Positions 53,963-62,282 are shown, counted from the first letter of the stretch. The stretch: 64,000 nucleotides of DNA from Phycisphaerae bacterium (GCA_035384605.1 DAOOIV010000002.1:62001-126000), one strand, 5' to 3'. Numbers and translations are program-made. The notes: generated by a model from the letters alone, not told the origin.

Positions 53963-54421
53963 ATGGCAAACCTGAATGGTTTTGATGCGCGAGAAGTGGA
54001 CCCGTCGGTCGGATTCGATCCGATTCCCGCCGGCAAGTACCTGGCGATCATCAGCGGATCGCAGATGAAGCCGACGAAGTCGGGTGCCGGCAACTATCTG
54101 GAGCTGACGTTCCAGATTCTCGAGGGCGAGTTCAAGGGCCGGCTGGTGTGGACCCGCCTGAACCTCGACAACCCGAAGGCCGAGACGGTCAAGTACGCCC
54201 GGGCGGAGCTGTCGGCCATCTGCCGCGCGGTGGGCGTCATGGCGCCCCGTGACAGCGTCGAGCTGCACGACCTCCCGCTGATCATCACCGTCGCCCATAA
54301 GAAGCGTTCGGATACTGACGAGATCACCAACGTGATCAAGGGCTACGCCAAGAAGGACGGGAACGGGACGCGTCCGGCGGCGCCGGCCGGCAACAACGGG
54401 AAGGCGCCGTGGCAGAAGTGA
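53963..54421 (+). CDS. DUF669 protein, putative phage single-strand DNA-binding protein
   Basis: The protein opens GFDAREVDPSVGFDPIPAGK and YLAIISGSQMKPTKSGAGNY, then LELTFQILEGEFKGRLVWTR and LNLDNPK, the DUF669 pattern. Such proteins sit beside Sak4 in many phages and are thought to bind single-stranded DNA. The C-terminus is Gly/Asn/Ala-rich (flexible) and ends KAPWQK; an acidic SSB tip is absent. It starts 3 bp after the Sak4 stop and overlaps RusA by 13 bp. Confidence 0.85.
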   Translation: MANLNGFDAREVDPSVGFDPIPAGKYLAIISGSQMKPTKSGAGNYLELTFQILEGEFKGRLVWTRLNLDNPKAETVKYARAELSAICRAVGVMAPRDSVELHDLPLIITVAHKKRSDTDEITNVIKGYAKKDGNGTRPAAPAGNNGKAPWQK

Positions 54422-54795
54422 CCCGCACCTACGAGCTGCCGTATCCGCCGTCGGTCAACCACTACTGGCGGCGAGTGGGCTGGCGCACGCTGATCAGCCG
54501 CGAGGGCCGGCGCTACCGCAAGGAGGTGGTAGCGCTCCTCGCGGCGCAGCGGGCGCAACCCCTGGGCGGGCGGCTTGTCATGCGGGTGACGGTGTTCCCG
54601 CCCGATGCACGCCGACGCGACCTGGACAACGTGCAGAAGGCCCTGCTCGACGCCCTTCAGCAAGGCGAGGCCTTCCACGACGACAGCCAGATCGACGAGC
54701 TGGTGATCAAGCGCGGCGCGGTTGTCCCCGACGGCAAGACGATCGTCGAGATCACGGAGATCGATGCAAATGGAACTGCGAGCGTACCAGCGTGA
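54409..54795 (+). CDS. rusA: RusA-type Holliday junction resolvase
   Basis: The 128-residue protein follows RusA: YPPSVNHYWRRVGWRTLISR, the acidic site in RRDLDNVQKALLDALQQG with Asp, and DDSQIDELVIKRG with the second Asp pair. RusA resolves Holliday junctions after recombination. Start is GTG 54409, within the end of the DUF669 gene, with GGAAGG 4-5 nt upstream. Its 3' end overlaps the helicase gene by about 32 bp, so the whole cassette is tightly packed and probably one transcript. Confidence 0.85.
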   Translation: MAEVTRTYELPYPPSVNHYWRRVGWRTLISREGRRYRKEVVALLAAQRAQPLGGRLVMRVTVFPPDARRRDLDNVQKALLDALQQGEAFHDDSQIDELVIKRGAVVPDGKTIVEITEIDANGTASVPA

Positions 54796-56443
54796 GGCCG
54801 TGGAGGCCGTCTACACCCACCTTCGCGGCCGCGACGACAACCCGTGCGTCGTGATCCCCACGGGCGGGGGGAAAACCGCGGTGATGGCGACGATCTGCCG
54901 CGACGCCGTCCAGATGTGGGACGGTCGGGTGCTGATCCTGGCCCACGTCAAGGAGCTGCTCGAGCAGATCGCCGAGAAGCTTCGCACGATGGCGCCGGAC
55001 CTGCCGTTCGGGATCTACTCCGCCGGCCTGAAACGTCGGGACCTCGGCTACGCCGTGACGATCGCCGGCATCCAGTCGGTCTACCAGCGGGCCTGCGACA
55101 TCGGGCCGGTGGACCTGGCGATCGTCGATGAAGCCCATCTCATTCCGCCCGACGGCGAGGGGATGTACCGGCAGTTCCTGGCCGACGCGAAGGTCATCAA
55201 CCCGCAGATGCGGGTGATCGGGCTAACGGCGACCCCATTCCGCATGAAGTCGGGCATGATCTGCGCGCCCGAGAACATCCTCAACGCCATCTGCTACGAG
55301 ATCGGCGTTCGCGAGCTGATCGTGCAGGGCTACCTCTGCCCCCTGCGAACCAAGTCGGGCTCGCAGCGGCCCGATTACGACCAACTTCATGTTCGCGGCG
55401 GCGAGTTCATCGCCAACGAGGTCGAGGACCTCATGGACGATGACGCCCTCGTTCGTTCGGCCTGTCGCGAGATCGTGGAGCACGCGGCTGACCGAAAGTC
55501 CGTGCTGATCTTCGCCTCGGGCGTCCGGCACGGCGAGCATATCGTGCGCGTCCTGCGGGAACGCCACGGCGCCGAATGCGGGTTCGTCTGCGGCGAGACG
55601 CTGCCGTTTGAACGGGCCCAGACGTTGCGGCGGTTCCGCGACGGAAGCCTCAAATACCTATGCAACGTCAACGTGCTGACGACCGGCTTCGACGCCCCGA
55701 ACATCGACTGCATCGCCCTGGTCCGCCCGACGCTCTCGCCGGGACTCTACTATCAGTGCATAGGGCGAGGATTCCGCCTGCACGAAGGCAAGACCGACTG
55801 CCTCGTGCTGGACTTCGGCGGCAACGTTCTGCGCCACGGGCCGGTCGATCAGATCCGCATCGAGGCGCCCCGGGAGGGCCAGGGCCACACGCCGGCCAAG
55901 GAGTGTCCGCAGTGCCACGAGGTGATCGCGGCCGGCTACGGCATGTGCCCGCAGTGCGGGTACGAGTTCCCACCGCCGGAGCGGGCCAAGCACGATGCGG
56001 AGGCCAGCAGCGAGAGCATCCTGTCCGACCCGGCGAGCCGCACCGAGCATGAAGTCGCGAGCGTCTTCTACGCCGTTCACACCAAACGGGATGCACCGCC
56101 GGATGCGCCACGCACGATGCGCGTCGACTACCGCATCGGCTTCAACCAGTACGTATCGGAATGGGTCTGCTTCGAGCACACCGGCTACGCCCGCCAGAAG
56201 GCGGAATCCTGGTGGCGGGCCCGCTCCGTCGAGTCGGTACCGAATGACGCCGCCGAGGCCGTCGAGCTGGCCCACGCCGGCGCCCTGGCCAGGACGCTGG
56301 CCGTCACCGTCGAGCACAAGTCCGGCGAGAAGTACGACCGCGTCGTCAGCCACAGGCTGGGCGACAAGCCGCCAAGGCTCGAATCGGAGGAGGGCCTGCC
56401 GGAGTACGCCCCCCTGGGCGATGAGGACTCGATTCCGTTCTGA
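54764..56443 (+). CDS. SF2 DEAD/DEAH helicase with zinc ribbon
   Basis: The 559-residue protein has a RecG/UvsW-like SF2 core: LRAYQREAVEAVYTHL, motif I PTGGGKT (32-38), motif II DEAH (122-125), motif III GLTATPFR, motif IV-V NVNVLTTGFDAPNIDCI and motif VI YYQCIGRGFRLH. After the core is a four-Cys zinc ribbon (CPQCHEVIAAGYGMCPQCGYEF) and a tail of 130 residues of unknown role. Phage helicases of this kind remodel forks or D-loops. ATG 54764 has GGAG 4 nt upstream; ATG 54770 is possible. It overlaps rusA. Confidence 0.92.
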   Translation: MQMELRAYQREAVEAVYTHLRGRDDNPCVVIPTGGGKTAVMATICRDAVQMWDGRVLILAHVKELLEQIAEKLRTMAPDLPFGIYSAGLKRRDLGYAVTIAGIQSVYQRACDIGPVDLAIVDEAHLIPPDGEGMYRQFLADAKVINPQMRVIGLTATPFRMKSGMICAPENILNAICYEIGVRELIVQGYLCPLRTKSGSQRPDYDQLHVRGGEFIANEVEDLMDDDALVRSACREIVEHAADRKSVLIFASGVRHGEHIVRVLRERHGAECGFVCGETLPFERAQTLRRFRDGSLKYLCNVNVLTTGFDAPNIDCIALVRPTLSPGLYYQCIGRGFRLHEGKTDCLVLDFGGNVLRHGPVDQIRIEAPREGQGHTPAKECPQCHEVIAAGYGMCPQCGYEFPPPERAKHDAEASSESILSDPASRTEHEVASVFYAVHTKRDAPPDAPRTMRVDYRIGFNQYVSEWVCFEHTGYARQKAESWWRARSVESVPNDAAEAVELAHAGALARTLAVTVEHKSGEKYDRVVSHRLGDKPPRLESEEGLPEYAPLGDEDSIPF

Positions 56444-56457
56444 GGAGTGTGCCGGCA

Positions 56458-58314
56458 ATGGATTGCGACAGCGCGATGCTCCATGCGGCGCTATGGTACG
56501 CCGAATTGGGTTATCCGGTGTTCCCCTGCGTTCCCGGCGGCAAGACGCCGCTTCCCGCGCATGGCCTGCTGGAAGCCACCACCGATGCCGAACGGATCAC
56601 GGGCTGGTGGATGCGCCACCCTGATGCAAACGTCGCCATCCGCACTGACGACCTGCTCGCGATCGACGTGGACGGGCGGGACAACCCCTGGCTCGCCGAT
56701 GAGCCGGCCCAACGGGCTGACCTCGAGATCGCCCCGCAGTCGCTGACGCCACGGGGCGGACGGCACTACTTCTTCCGGCAGCCCGAGGGCCGTTCGTGGC
56801 GGAACACGGCCGGCCGGCTCGCCCCGCACGTCGACTCGCGCGCCCACGGCGGCTACGTGCTGGTACCGCCGTCTACCGTGGGAGGCGGGTCGTATTGCTG
56901 GCGCGACGGCCACGAACTGACCGTCTCGCCGGCCCGGCTGCCCGAGCCGCCGGCCTGGCTGACCGGGCAGCTCGACGCCCTGACCGCGGCCAACGGCACG
57001 GTTCAACCCGATACACCGGCGAATGCGATCCCCCGGGGCCATCGCAATGCCACGCTGGCCCGGCTGGCCGGCGCGATGCGCCGCGTGGGCATGTCGCAGG
57101 CCGAGATCGGCGCCGCCCTGCGGCAGGCCAATGCCGATCGCTGCGCGCCCCCGCTGCCGGCACGTGAGGTCGAGCGGATCGCGGCGAGCATCGCCCGCTA
57201 CGAGCCGGACGGCGTCGCCGTCGCGCTGGTCGAGAACCACTGGGACCAGGATCGCGACGTGCCGGTCAGGAACCAGCCGCTGACCGTGCGGGAACTGATG
57301 GCCGCGTACCGGATGTTGCGTGCCCCGGTCCTCCAGGGCCTGCTGCGCCGTGGCGAGACGATGAATGTCATCGCGCCGCCCAAGACCGGGAAGAGCTGGC
57401 TGGTTCTGGCGCTGGCGATGGCGATCGCCACGGGGCGCCTTTGGCTCGACACGTTCGAAACGGTCCGGGGCGACGTGCTGATCCTCGACAACGAGCTGCA
57501 CCCCGAGACGCTCGCCCACCGCATCCCGCAGGTCGCCGAGTGCCTGCGGATCGGGATGAACGAGATCGCCGAGACGATGAGCGTGCAAAGCCTGCGCGGC
57601 CAGCTCCGCGACATCTTCTCGCTGGGCCCGTACTTCGAGTCGGTCGCCCCCGGCCGCTTCGCCTTGGTCGTGCTCGACGCCTTCTATCGCTTCATGCCGC
57701 GCGACATGGACGAGAACGACAACGGCACGATGGCCAACATCTACAACCACCTTGACGCCCTGGCCGATCGGCTGGGCTGCGCGTTCGTGCTGATCCACCA
57801 CGCGACCAAGGGCAACCAGTCGGCCAAGGCCGTCACCGACGTCGGGGCCGGCGCCGGCAGCCAGAGCCGGGCGGCGGACGCCCACCTCGTGCTCCGGCCG
57901 CACGAAGAGCCCGGGGCGGTCGTGCTGGAGGCCGCCGTCCGGTCGTGGCCGCCGGTCGAGCCCAGAGTCTTGCGGTGGTCGTTCCCGCTGTGGAGGCCCG
58001 CCCCCGACCTCGATCCCGCGAGGCTCAAGAGCGAGAAGCCGAAGCGGGCGAAGGCAGATGCGAAGGAATCCTCGGAGCCCCCGGCATGGAACGTCGAACG
58101 GTTCGTCGAGACGTTCCTGTCGGACCAGCCGGCGACCAAGGCGGAGATCCGCGCGCGGGCGGCGGATGTCCCCGGGCTGTCCTGGAGGCGGATCGCGGAC
58201 CTGCTGGACATCGCCGAGGTCCGTGGGTTGATCCACCGCCGGCGGGTGGGCAAGGCGCATCAGGTGCTTTATGCGACCGTCCCGCCGTCCACAGAACAGG
58301 AGGTCCGTTCGTGA
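56458..58314 (+). CDS. Bifunctional primase-polymerase with RepA/DnaB-type AAA ATPase
   Basis: The N-terminal Prim-Pol domain carries the metal-binding LAIDVDG (Asp70 and Asp72) and TPRGGRHYFF with the conserved His. A PriCT-like helical linker follows (GMSQAEIGAALRQANADRCA). The C-terminal half is a RecA-like ATPase with PPKTGKS (307-313), LILDNELH, LVVLDAFYRFMP and VLIHHATKGN, as in plasmid RepA-type helicases. A final winged-helix-like segment (WRRIADLLDIAEVRGLIHRR) may bind DNA. The protein can initiate element replication. ATG 56458 has GGAG 10 nt upstream; GTG 56449 is an alternative. Its stop overlaps a strong ribosome binding site-driven small gene. Confidence 0.88.
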   Translation: MDCDSAMLHAALWYAELGYPVFPCVPGGKTPLPAHGLLEATTDAERITGWWMRHPDANVAIRTDDLLAIDVDGRDNPWLADEPAQRADLEIAPQSLTPRGGRHYFFRQPEGRSWRNTAGRLAPHVDSRAHGGYVLVPPSTVGGGSYCWRDGHELTVSPARLPEPPAWLTGQLDALTAANGTVQPDTPANAIPRGHRNATLARLAGAMRRVGMSQAEIGAALRQANADRCAPPLPAREVERIAASIARYEPDGVAVALVENHWDQDRDVPVRNQPLTVRELMAAYRMLRAPVLQGLLRRGETMNVIAPPKTGKSWLVLALAMAIATGRLWLDTFETVRGDVLILDNELHPETLAHRIPQVAECLRIGMNEIAETMSVQSLRGQLRDIFSLGPYFESVAPGRFALVVLDAFYRFMPRDMDENDNGTMANIYNHLDALADRLGCAFVLIHHATKGNQSAKAVTDVGAGAGSQSRAADAHLVLRPHEEPGAVVLEAAVRSWPPVEPRVLRWSFPLWRPAPDLDPARLKSEKPKRAKADAKESSEPPAWNVERFVETFLSDQPATKAEIRARAADVPGLSWRRIADLLDIAEVRGLIHRRRVGKAHQVLYATVPPSTEQEVRS

Positions 58315-58616
58315 AACCGGCTCCCCGTTCGCTCGTGCGCGCATCGCTGGAGCGCTTCGCCGAAGCGCTCCGACGAACTTCCGAACCCGTCGAAGCCGAC
58401 TTCGCTCGTGCGCGCGCACACCCCCCACACCCCCCAGGGGCGTGCGCTCGAGCGACGCCCCCTGGGGTCGCTGGAGCGCGCGCGCTTCGGCGAAGCGCTC
58501 CAGCGAAACTGATGAACCCTTATGAGCACATCCCGGGCATGTATGGGCGCGCGCGTGCGCGCGCACACGATGAGCCTGATCTCGTTACCGAGAGGAATCC
58601 AGATGGCAAAGCATAG
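58311..58616 (+). CDS. Small Arg/Ala-rich open frame, possibly a gene
   Basis: A 101-codon frame starts with GTG overlapping the primase stop (GTGA) and has AGGAGG 7 nt upstream, a strong signal for translation. The product (AHPPHPPGACARATPPGVAG and similar) is low-complexity Ala/Arg/Pro and has no recognisable domain. Much of it is encoded in a cluster of perfect inverted repeats, so the frame could be a by-product of a structured DNA element. It overlaps the next small gene by 14 bp. Confidence 0.35.
   Translation: MKPAPRSLVRASLERFAEALRRTSEPVEADFARARAHPPHPPGACARATPPGVAGARALRRSAPAKLMNPYEHIPGMYGRARARAHDEPDLVTERNPDGKA
58349..58505. repeat. Cluster of GC-rich inverted and direct repeats after the primase
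   Basis: GGAGCGCTTC-GCC-GAAGCGCTCC (58349-58371) is a near-perfect hairpin. CGCTGGAGCGC (58469-58479) pairs with GCGCTCCAGCG (58495-58505). Between them CCAGGGGCGT and ACGCCCCCTGG flank GCTCGAGC. The motif CGCTGGAGCGC and GAAGCGCTCC are reused in both hairpins. The location directly after the replication initiator is where plasmid and phage origins often lie. Confidence 0.6.
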
Positions 58617-58866
58617 ACCCAAGCCCCGCAATGGGTTCGAGGACAGCCTGCCCGTGATGGCGGACGAATGGAACCGGCTGCCCGCGGAAGTCGAGCAAGC
58701 CTACCGCCGAGGGTTTCAGCAGGGTCTGGCCGTAGCGATCGAGGGGCTTCGCAGCGGCGCGACGGCTGACGACATCGAGGAGTTCACATACGGGATTGTT
58801 CACGCGTGGCGATATCAGGACCCCATGCGCTGGTCGCCAGCGCCGCGGATGGAGGACCAGGGATGA
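58603..58866 (+). CDS. Small conserved-looking protein of unknown function
   Basis: The 87-residue product (NGFEDSLPVMADEWNRLPAE, VEQAYRRGFQQGLAVAIEGL, DDIEEFTYGIVHAWRYQDPM) has a balanced composition and helical pattern unlike its low-complexity neighbour. ATG 58603 has AGGA 6 nt upstream. No domain is recognised. It follows the replication module and starts within the preceding small frame, so co-translation is likely. Confidence 0.6.
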   Translation: MAKHRPKPRNGFEDSLPVMADEWNRLPAEVEQAYRRGFQQGLAVAIEGLRSGATADDIEEFTYGIVHAWRYQDPMRWSPAPRMEDQG

Positions 58867-59221
58867 ATAGGTGGATTCCGCTCGGCGACGCGTCAAGAAG
58901 CCAAGGCGGTGCAACGCGTGAAACGAATGCATAGGTACTTCCGCGAAAACGGGGCGGGTTTGGCCGCCGGGAACAGCTCCCAACCCCAACCGAATTTGTT
59001 TTGCCGGTCCGACCGCCGCCGGGCGGCACCCAGGGCGGCCACGGGACGCGTTGGGGGCCACTCTGGGCGATCGTCGTCGCCCGGGCGTACGGTCGGTACC
59101 CCTGGGGCGCCCCGTCGCCACGTTGGCGACGCCGGGCGGCCCCGAGGTGAACGGATAGGTCACGGATGACCGCGCCGGCGGCACAGCGCCGGTCGGCGGT
59201 GAAAGCCAAGGAGGCATTGCG
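58867..59221. other. 355-bp GC-rich gap before the 194-residue phage protein
   Basis: No convincing gene. A GTG frame at 58909-59169 gives an Arg/Gly/Ser-rich product with a poor ribosome binding site and is left out. The stretch contains short GC hairpins such as GGGCGA-TCGTCG-TCGCCC near 59068-59085. It could carry a promoter that separates the replication genes from the following module. Confidence 0.45.
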
Positions 59222-59806
59222 ATGGCCAAGGTCGAACTCATTCGAACGCTGCGGGCCCCGGAGATGTGGAAGTCCATCCCGAGGGCGAGCCAGGGCATGA
59301 CGTGGAACCCCGCTGATCTGACCTACGATCGGCTCGCGACGGTCCAGCGACTGCTCGATGTGCGAGATGTCCAACGGATGCTGCTGTGGTTCTGGATCAA
59401 GGGCATCACGGCGGATGCCACGGCCGACATCCAGATCGCCGGCTGGCCGTTGTTCGGCGATGTGAACACCCCGGTCGTGCCCGGCAACCAAGGCAGCATC
59501 GCCAAGCCGCACGGCTGGATCATGGCCGACGGCCAGCTCGCCTTCGACTACCACAGCCCGATCGCCAAGAACCCCATCACCGGCGTCGCGGAAACCTGGT
59601 TCCCGGCCCACAACTGGACGCCATCGCCGGACTACAACACGCACTTCTACATGTCCGCGTCCGGCGCGGTCGCCAATCCGACGGCGGGCAAGGCACAGCC
59701 GCTGATCTTCGAGATCGGGGACCTCAAGAACATCGGGTATGTGGACATCCAGGCGGACGTCCTGCCGACGGCTTCGACGTTGTTGATCATCGCGGCATCT
59801 TCGTGA
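59222..59806 (+). CDS. Phage-like protein of unknown function
   Basis: I do not recognise a family. The 194-residue product has a conserved-looking helical head (LRAPEMWKSIPRASQGMTWN, LATVQRLLDVRDVQRMLLWF) and a beta-rich, hydrophobic body (IQIAGWPLFGDVNTPVVPGN, YNTHFYMSASGAVANPTAGK, GDLKNIGYVDIQADVLPTAS) with no Cys. Such composition would suit a virion or decoration protein, but its position before the methyltransferase, not after the terminase, argues for caution. GGAGG lies 7 nt before the ATG. It is 15 bp from the next gene and probably co-transcribed. Confidence 0.7.
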   Translation: MAKVELIRTLRAPEMWKSIPRASQGMTWNPADLTYDRLATVQRLLDVRDVQRMLLWFWIKGITADATADIQIAGWPLFGDVNTPVVPGNQGSIAKPHGWIMADGQLAFDYHSPIAKNPITGVAETWFPAHNWTPSPDYNTHFYMSASGAVANPTAGKAQPLIFEIGDLKNIGYVDIQADVLPTASTLLIIAASS

Positions 59807-59820
59807 CACGGAGGTCATCG

Positions 59821-61191
59821 ATGGAAATCACCCTTCGGCCGTTGGCCGACATCAAGCCGTACGAGAAGAACCCCCGGATCAACGACGCGGCGGTCGATGC
59901 CGTCGCCGAGTCCATCCGCCGCTTCGGGTTCCGCCAACCGATCGTGGTGGATACCGACGGCGTGATTGTCTGCGGGCACACGCGATGGAAGGCGGCGCAG
60001 AAGCTCGGGCTCGCCGAGGTGCCCGTTCACGTCGCCCGCGACCTGACGCCCGAACAGATCCGGGCGTACAGGATCGCGGACAACAAGACGGCCGAGTTGG
60101 CCGAGTGGAACATGGAGTTGCTGCCGATCGAGTTGGCCGAGCTCCAGGGCGCTGGCATCGACTGGTCGTTGCTCGGATTCGACGCCGACGACCTGGCCAA
60201 GCTGCTCGACCCGGGCGTCCAACAGGGGCTGACCGATCCCGACGAGGTACCCGAGCCACCAGACGAGGCGACCACACAGTCAGGTGACATCTGGCTGTTG
60301 GGCAACCACCGTCTGATGTGCGGCGACTCGTCGCGGCCCGAGGATGTGGACCATCTGTTGGATGGACAGAGGATTCATCTGGTCAATACCGATCCGCCGT
60401 ACAACGTGAAGGTGGAGCCCCGGAGCAACAACGCGATCGCGGCTGGCCTGTCGTCGTTCGGCGAAGCAGGCGTCACGCACCATCAGGGTTTTGATCTGGC
60501 GCGGCGTCCTGAGATCGCCAGACCCACGCACCACAAGCTGCGGCCCAAGGATCGTCCGCTGGCCAATGACTTCGTCAGCGACGAGGAGTTCGATCGGCTG
60601 CTGGATGCGTGGTTCGGGAACATGGCCCGGGTGCTCGAGCCCGGGCGGGCCTTCTACATCTGGAGCGGCTATGCCAATTGCGCGAACTACCCGCCGGTGC
60701 TCAAGCGCTGCGAGCTCTACTTCTCGCAGGCGATCATCTGGGTGAAGGAGCATCCGGTCCTGACCCGCAAGGACTTCATGGGCAACCACGAGTGGTGTTT
60801 CTACGGCTGGCGGGAAGGCGCGGCCCATGTCTTCCTCGGTCCGAACAACGCCGTGGACGTCTGGTCGGTCAAGAAGGTCAACCCGCAGAGCATGATCCAT
60901 TTGACGGAGAAGCCCGTCGAGCTGGCGGTGCGGGCCATGCAGTACTCATCGCGGGCTGGCGAGAACGTACTGGATCTGTTCGGCGGCTCGGGCAGCACGC
61001 TGATCGCTGCTGAGCAGACGGGCCGGCGCGCGTACTTGATGGAACTCGATCCGCTGTACTGCGATGTCATCGTTGTCAGGTGGGAGAAGTTTACGGGACG
61101 CAAGGCGGAGAGGATTTCAGGCCGAAGCAACGCCCCGGTCGAGGCCGAGGCGTCGGAGGAGAAGGCGTCATGTGTAACCGATCAGGCGTAA
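59821..61191 (+). CDS. ParB-like nuclease domain fused to a DNA methyltransferase
   Basis: Residues 1-110 are a ParB/Srx-type domain (YEKNPRINDAAVDAVAESIR, VVDTDGVIVCGHTRWKAAQK, LTPEQIRAYRIADNKTAELA). The rest is an amino-DNA methyltransferase with motif IV DPPY (HLVNTDPPYN) before the SAM motif LDLFGGSGST, the order of the beta class, methylating adenine N6 or cytosine N4. The fusion is common in phages and islands, where it may protect DNA. GGAGG lies 6 nt before ATG 59821. Its 3' end overlaps the tail of the oppositely read gene by 10 bp. Confidence 0.92.
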   Translation: MEITLRPLADIKPYEKNPRINDAAVDAVAESIRRFGFRQPIVVDTDGVIVCGHTRWKAAQKLGLAEVPVHVARDLTPEQIRAYRIADNKTAELAEWNMELLPIELAELQGAGIDWSLLGFDADDLAKLLDPGVQQGLTDPDEVPEPPDEATTQSGDIWLLGNHRLMCGDSSRPEDVDHLLDGQRIHLVNTDPPYNVKVEPRSNNAIAAGLSSFGEAGVTHHQGFDLARRPEIARPTHHKLRPKDRPLANDFVSDEEFDRLLDAWFGNMARVLEPGRAFYIWSGYANCANYPPVLKRCELYFSQAIIWVKEHPVLTRKDFMGNHEWCFYGWREGAAHVFLGPNNAVDVWSVKKVNPQSMIHLTEKPVELAVRAMQYSSRAGENVLDLFGGSGSTLIAAEQTGRRAYLMELDPLYCDVIVVRWEKFTGRKAERISGRSNAPVEAEASEEKASCVTDQA

Positions 61192-61736
61192 TGCTCGTTG
61201 TACTCGAACTGGCCGCGATCGATCTTGCGGAACCGGGAGACGGTGCCCGTCTCGACCGCCTTGCGGATCTCTCGGATCATGGCGGCGTACAGTGTGGCCT
61301 CGGGCGTCTTGCCGTTGGGGCTGGACCACAGGCCCTGGGCGACCATCGCGTCGATCAGGTCCTTGGCCCGCATCGGCTTGCCTTCCGCCTTGAGCACCTC
61401 GGCGGCGGCGTCCAGGGCGCTGACCCGCTTGGGCTTGTCGGCGGCCGTCTTGCGGGTCTTCTTCTCGCGCTTGGCGGGCTCCGGCACCGGCTGGCCGGTG
61501 ACGATCTCGACGGTGGGCGTTACGTCGGGCTTGGGCGCCTCGGCGGCCTTCTTCTTGCCGCCCTTGGCCTCGGCCCGCAGGCGCTGGGCGCTCTTGACGC
61601 GGATGCGTTTGCCCGTGGCGGTGTTCGTCGCGTTCCAGCCGCCGTGGCTGTTGACGCTGTCGATCCGCACCGTGACAACCTTATCGCTCACCTTGGCCGT
61701 GTACAGGCCGCCGATCTGAATCTGGTCCTTCTTCAT
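61182..61736 (-). CDS. HARE-HTH domain protein
   Basis: The 184-residue protein has an N-terminal KOW/SH3-like segment (QIQIGGLYTAKVSDKVVTVR, GWNATNTATGKRIRVKSAQR), a Lys/Ala/Pro-rich linker and a C-terminal HARE-HTH winged helix (SALDAAAEVLKAEGKPMRAK, GLWSSPNGKTPEATLYAAMI, FRKIDRGQFEYNE). HARE-HTH domains sit on restriction-modification and chromatin proteins and bind DNA, perhaps modified bases; it lies tail-to-tail with a DNA methyltransferase, a suggestive pairing. GAGGAG lies 8 nt before ATG 61736. It is read against its neighbours and is the last of three minus-strand genes. Confidence 0.8.
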   Translation of the reverse strand: MKKDQIQIGGLYTAKVSDKVVTVRIDSVNSHGGWNATNTATGKRIRVKSAQRLRAEAKGGKKKAAEAPKPDVTPTVEIVTGQPVPEPAKREKKTRKTAADKPKRVSALDAAAEVLKAEGKPMRAKDLIDAMVAQGLWSSPNGKTPEATLYAAMIREIRKAVETGTVSRFRKIDRGQFEYNEHYA

Positions 61737-61792
61737 GGCATTGTCTCCTCTGGCCGTGTTCGGGCTGGCCGGGCCCCTGGCGTTCCAATCCC

Positions 61793-62020
61793 CTACCGCG
61801 ATCGCACGATCGTGATCTGGAACTCGGTCCCGTCGCGAAGCGTCAGGACCACGCCGTCGTTGGACGTCAGCAGCCCGCAGTCCCGGAAGGACGAGGCCTG
61901 GCATTCGTACAGCGTCCCGTCCGGGTCCAACTCGGCCGGCGTCATCTCGTCGTCGTCCTCACAGCCGGCGATCTCGTTGAACAGGCCTTCCAGCAAATCG
62001 CTCATGTCTTTCGTGGTCAT
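61793..62020 (-). CDS. Small acidic protein, unknown
   Basis: The 75-residue product (MSDLLEGLFNEIAGCEDDDE, GTLYECQASSFRDCGLLTSN, VVLTLRDGTEFQITIVRSR) is acidic with a C-terminal beta hairpin. AAAGGA lies about 8 nt before ATG 62020. No domain is recognised. It is 19 bp after the upstream minus-strand gene and 56 bp before the HARE-HTH gene, so the three form one short transcript. Confidence 0.65.
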   Translation of the reverse strand: MTTKDMSDLLEGLFNEIAGCEDDDEMTPAELDPDGTLYECQASSFRDCGLLTSNDGVVLTLRDGTEFQITIVRSR

Positions 62021-62039
62021 GGTCGTTTCCTTTCTGCGA

Positions 62040-62282
62040 TCACTCGCTCAGAAACCTCTCGATCTCGCTGCGCTCGATCCCCGAGAGCCCCTCGACCAGG
62101 TCGATCAGGCATTCACGGACGTGCGCCATCGTGCCCGCAAAGCCCCAGTCCTTCGGCTTGGCGGCGGCCTGGTCGTCGTACTTCTTCAGTTCCATCTCCA
62201 GGACATCCATCAGCCGAGCGACCTCGTGGCGTCGCGTGGCATACGTCTCGGCGGCAGTCTTGTTGTTGGCGTTCGTCGTCAT
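62040..62282 (-). CDS. Small helical protein, unknown
   Basis: The 80-residue product (TAAETYATRRHEVARLMDVL, EMELKKYDDQAAAKPKDWGF, VRECLIDLVEGLSGIERSEI) is alpha-helical with no recognised domain. ATG 62282 is favoured over 62306 because AAAGGAG lies 7 nt upstream. It heads the minus-strand cluster and its promoter must lie in the 160-bp divergent region shared with the packaging genes. Confidence 0.65.
   Translation of the reverse strand: MTTNANNKTAAETYATRRHEVARLMDVLEMELKKYDDQAAAKPKDWGFAGTMAHVRECLIDLVEGLSGIERSEIERFLSE

Noticed and set aside
58909..59169. 86-codon plus-strand frame starting GTG
   Set aside because: Arg/Gly/Ser-rich product, poor ribosome binding site and no family resemblance, so probably a chance frame in GC-rich DNA.
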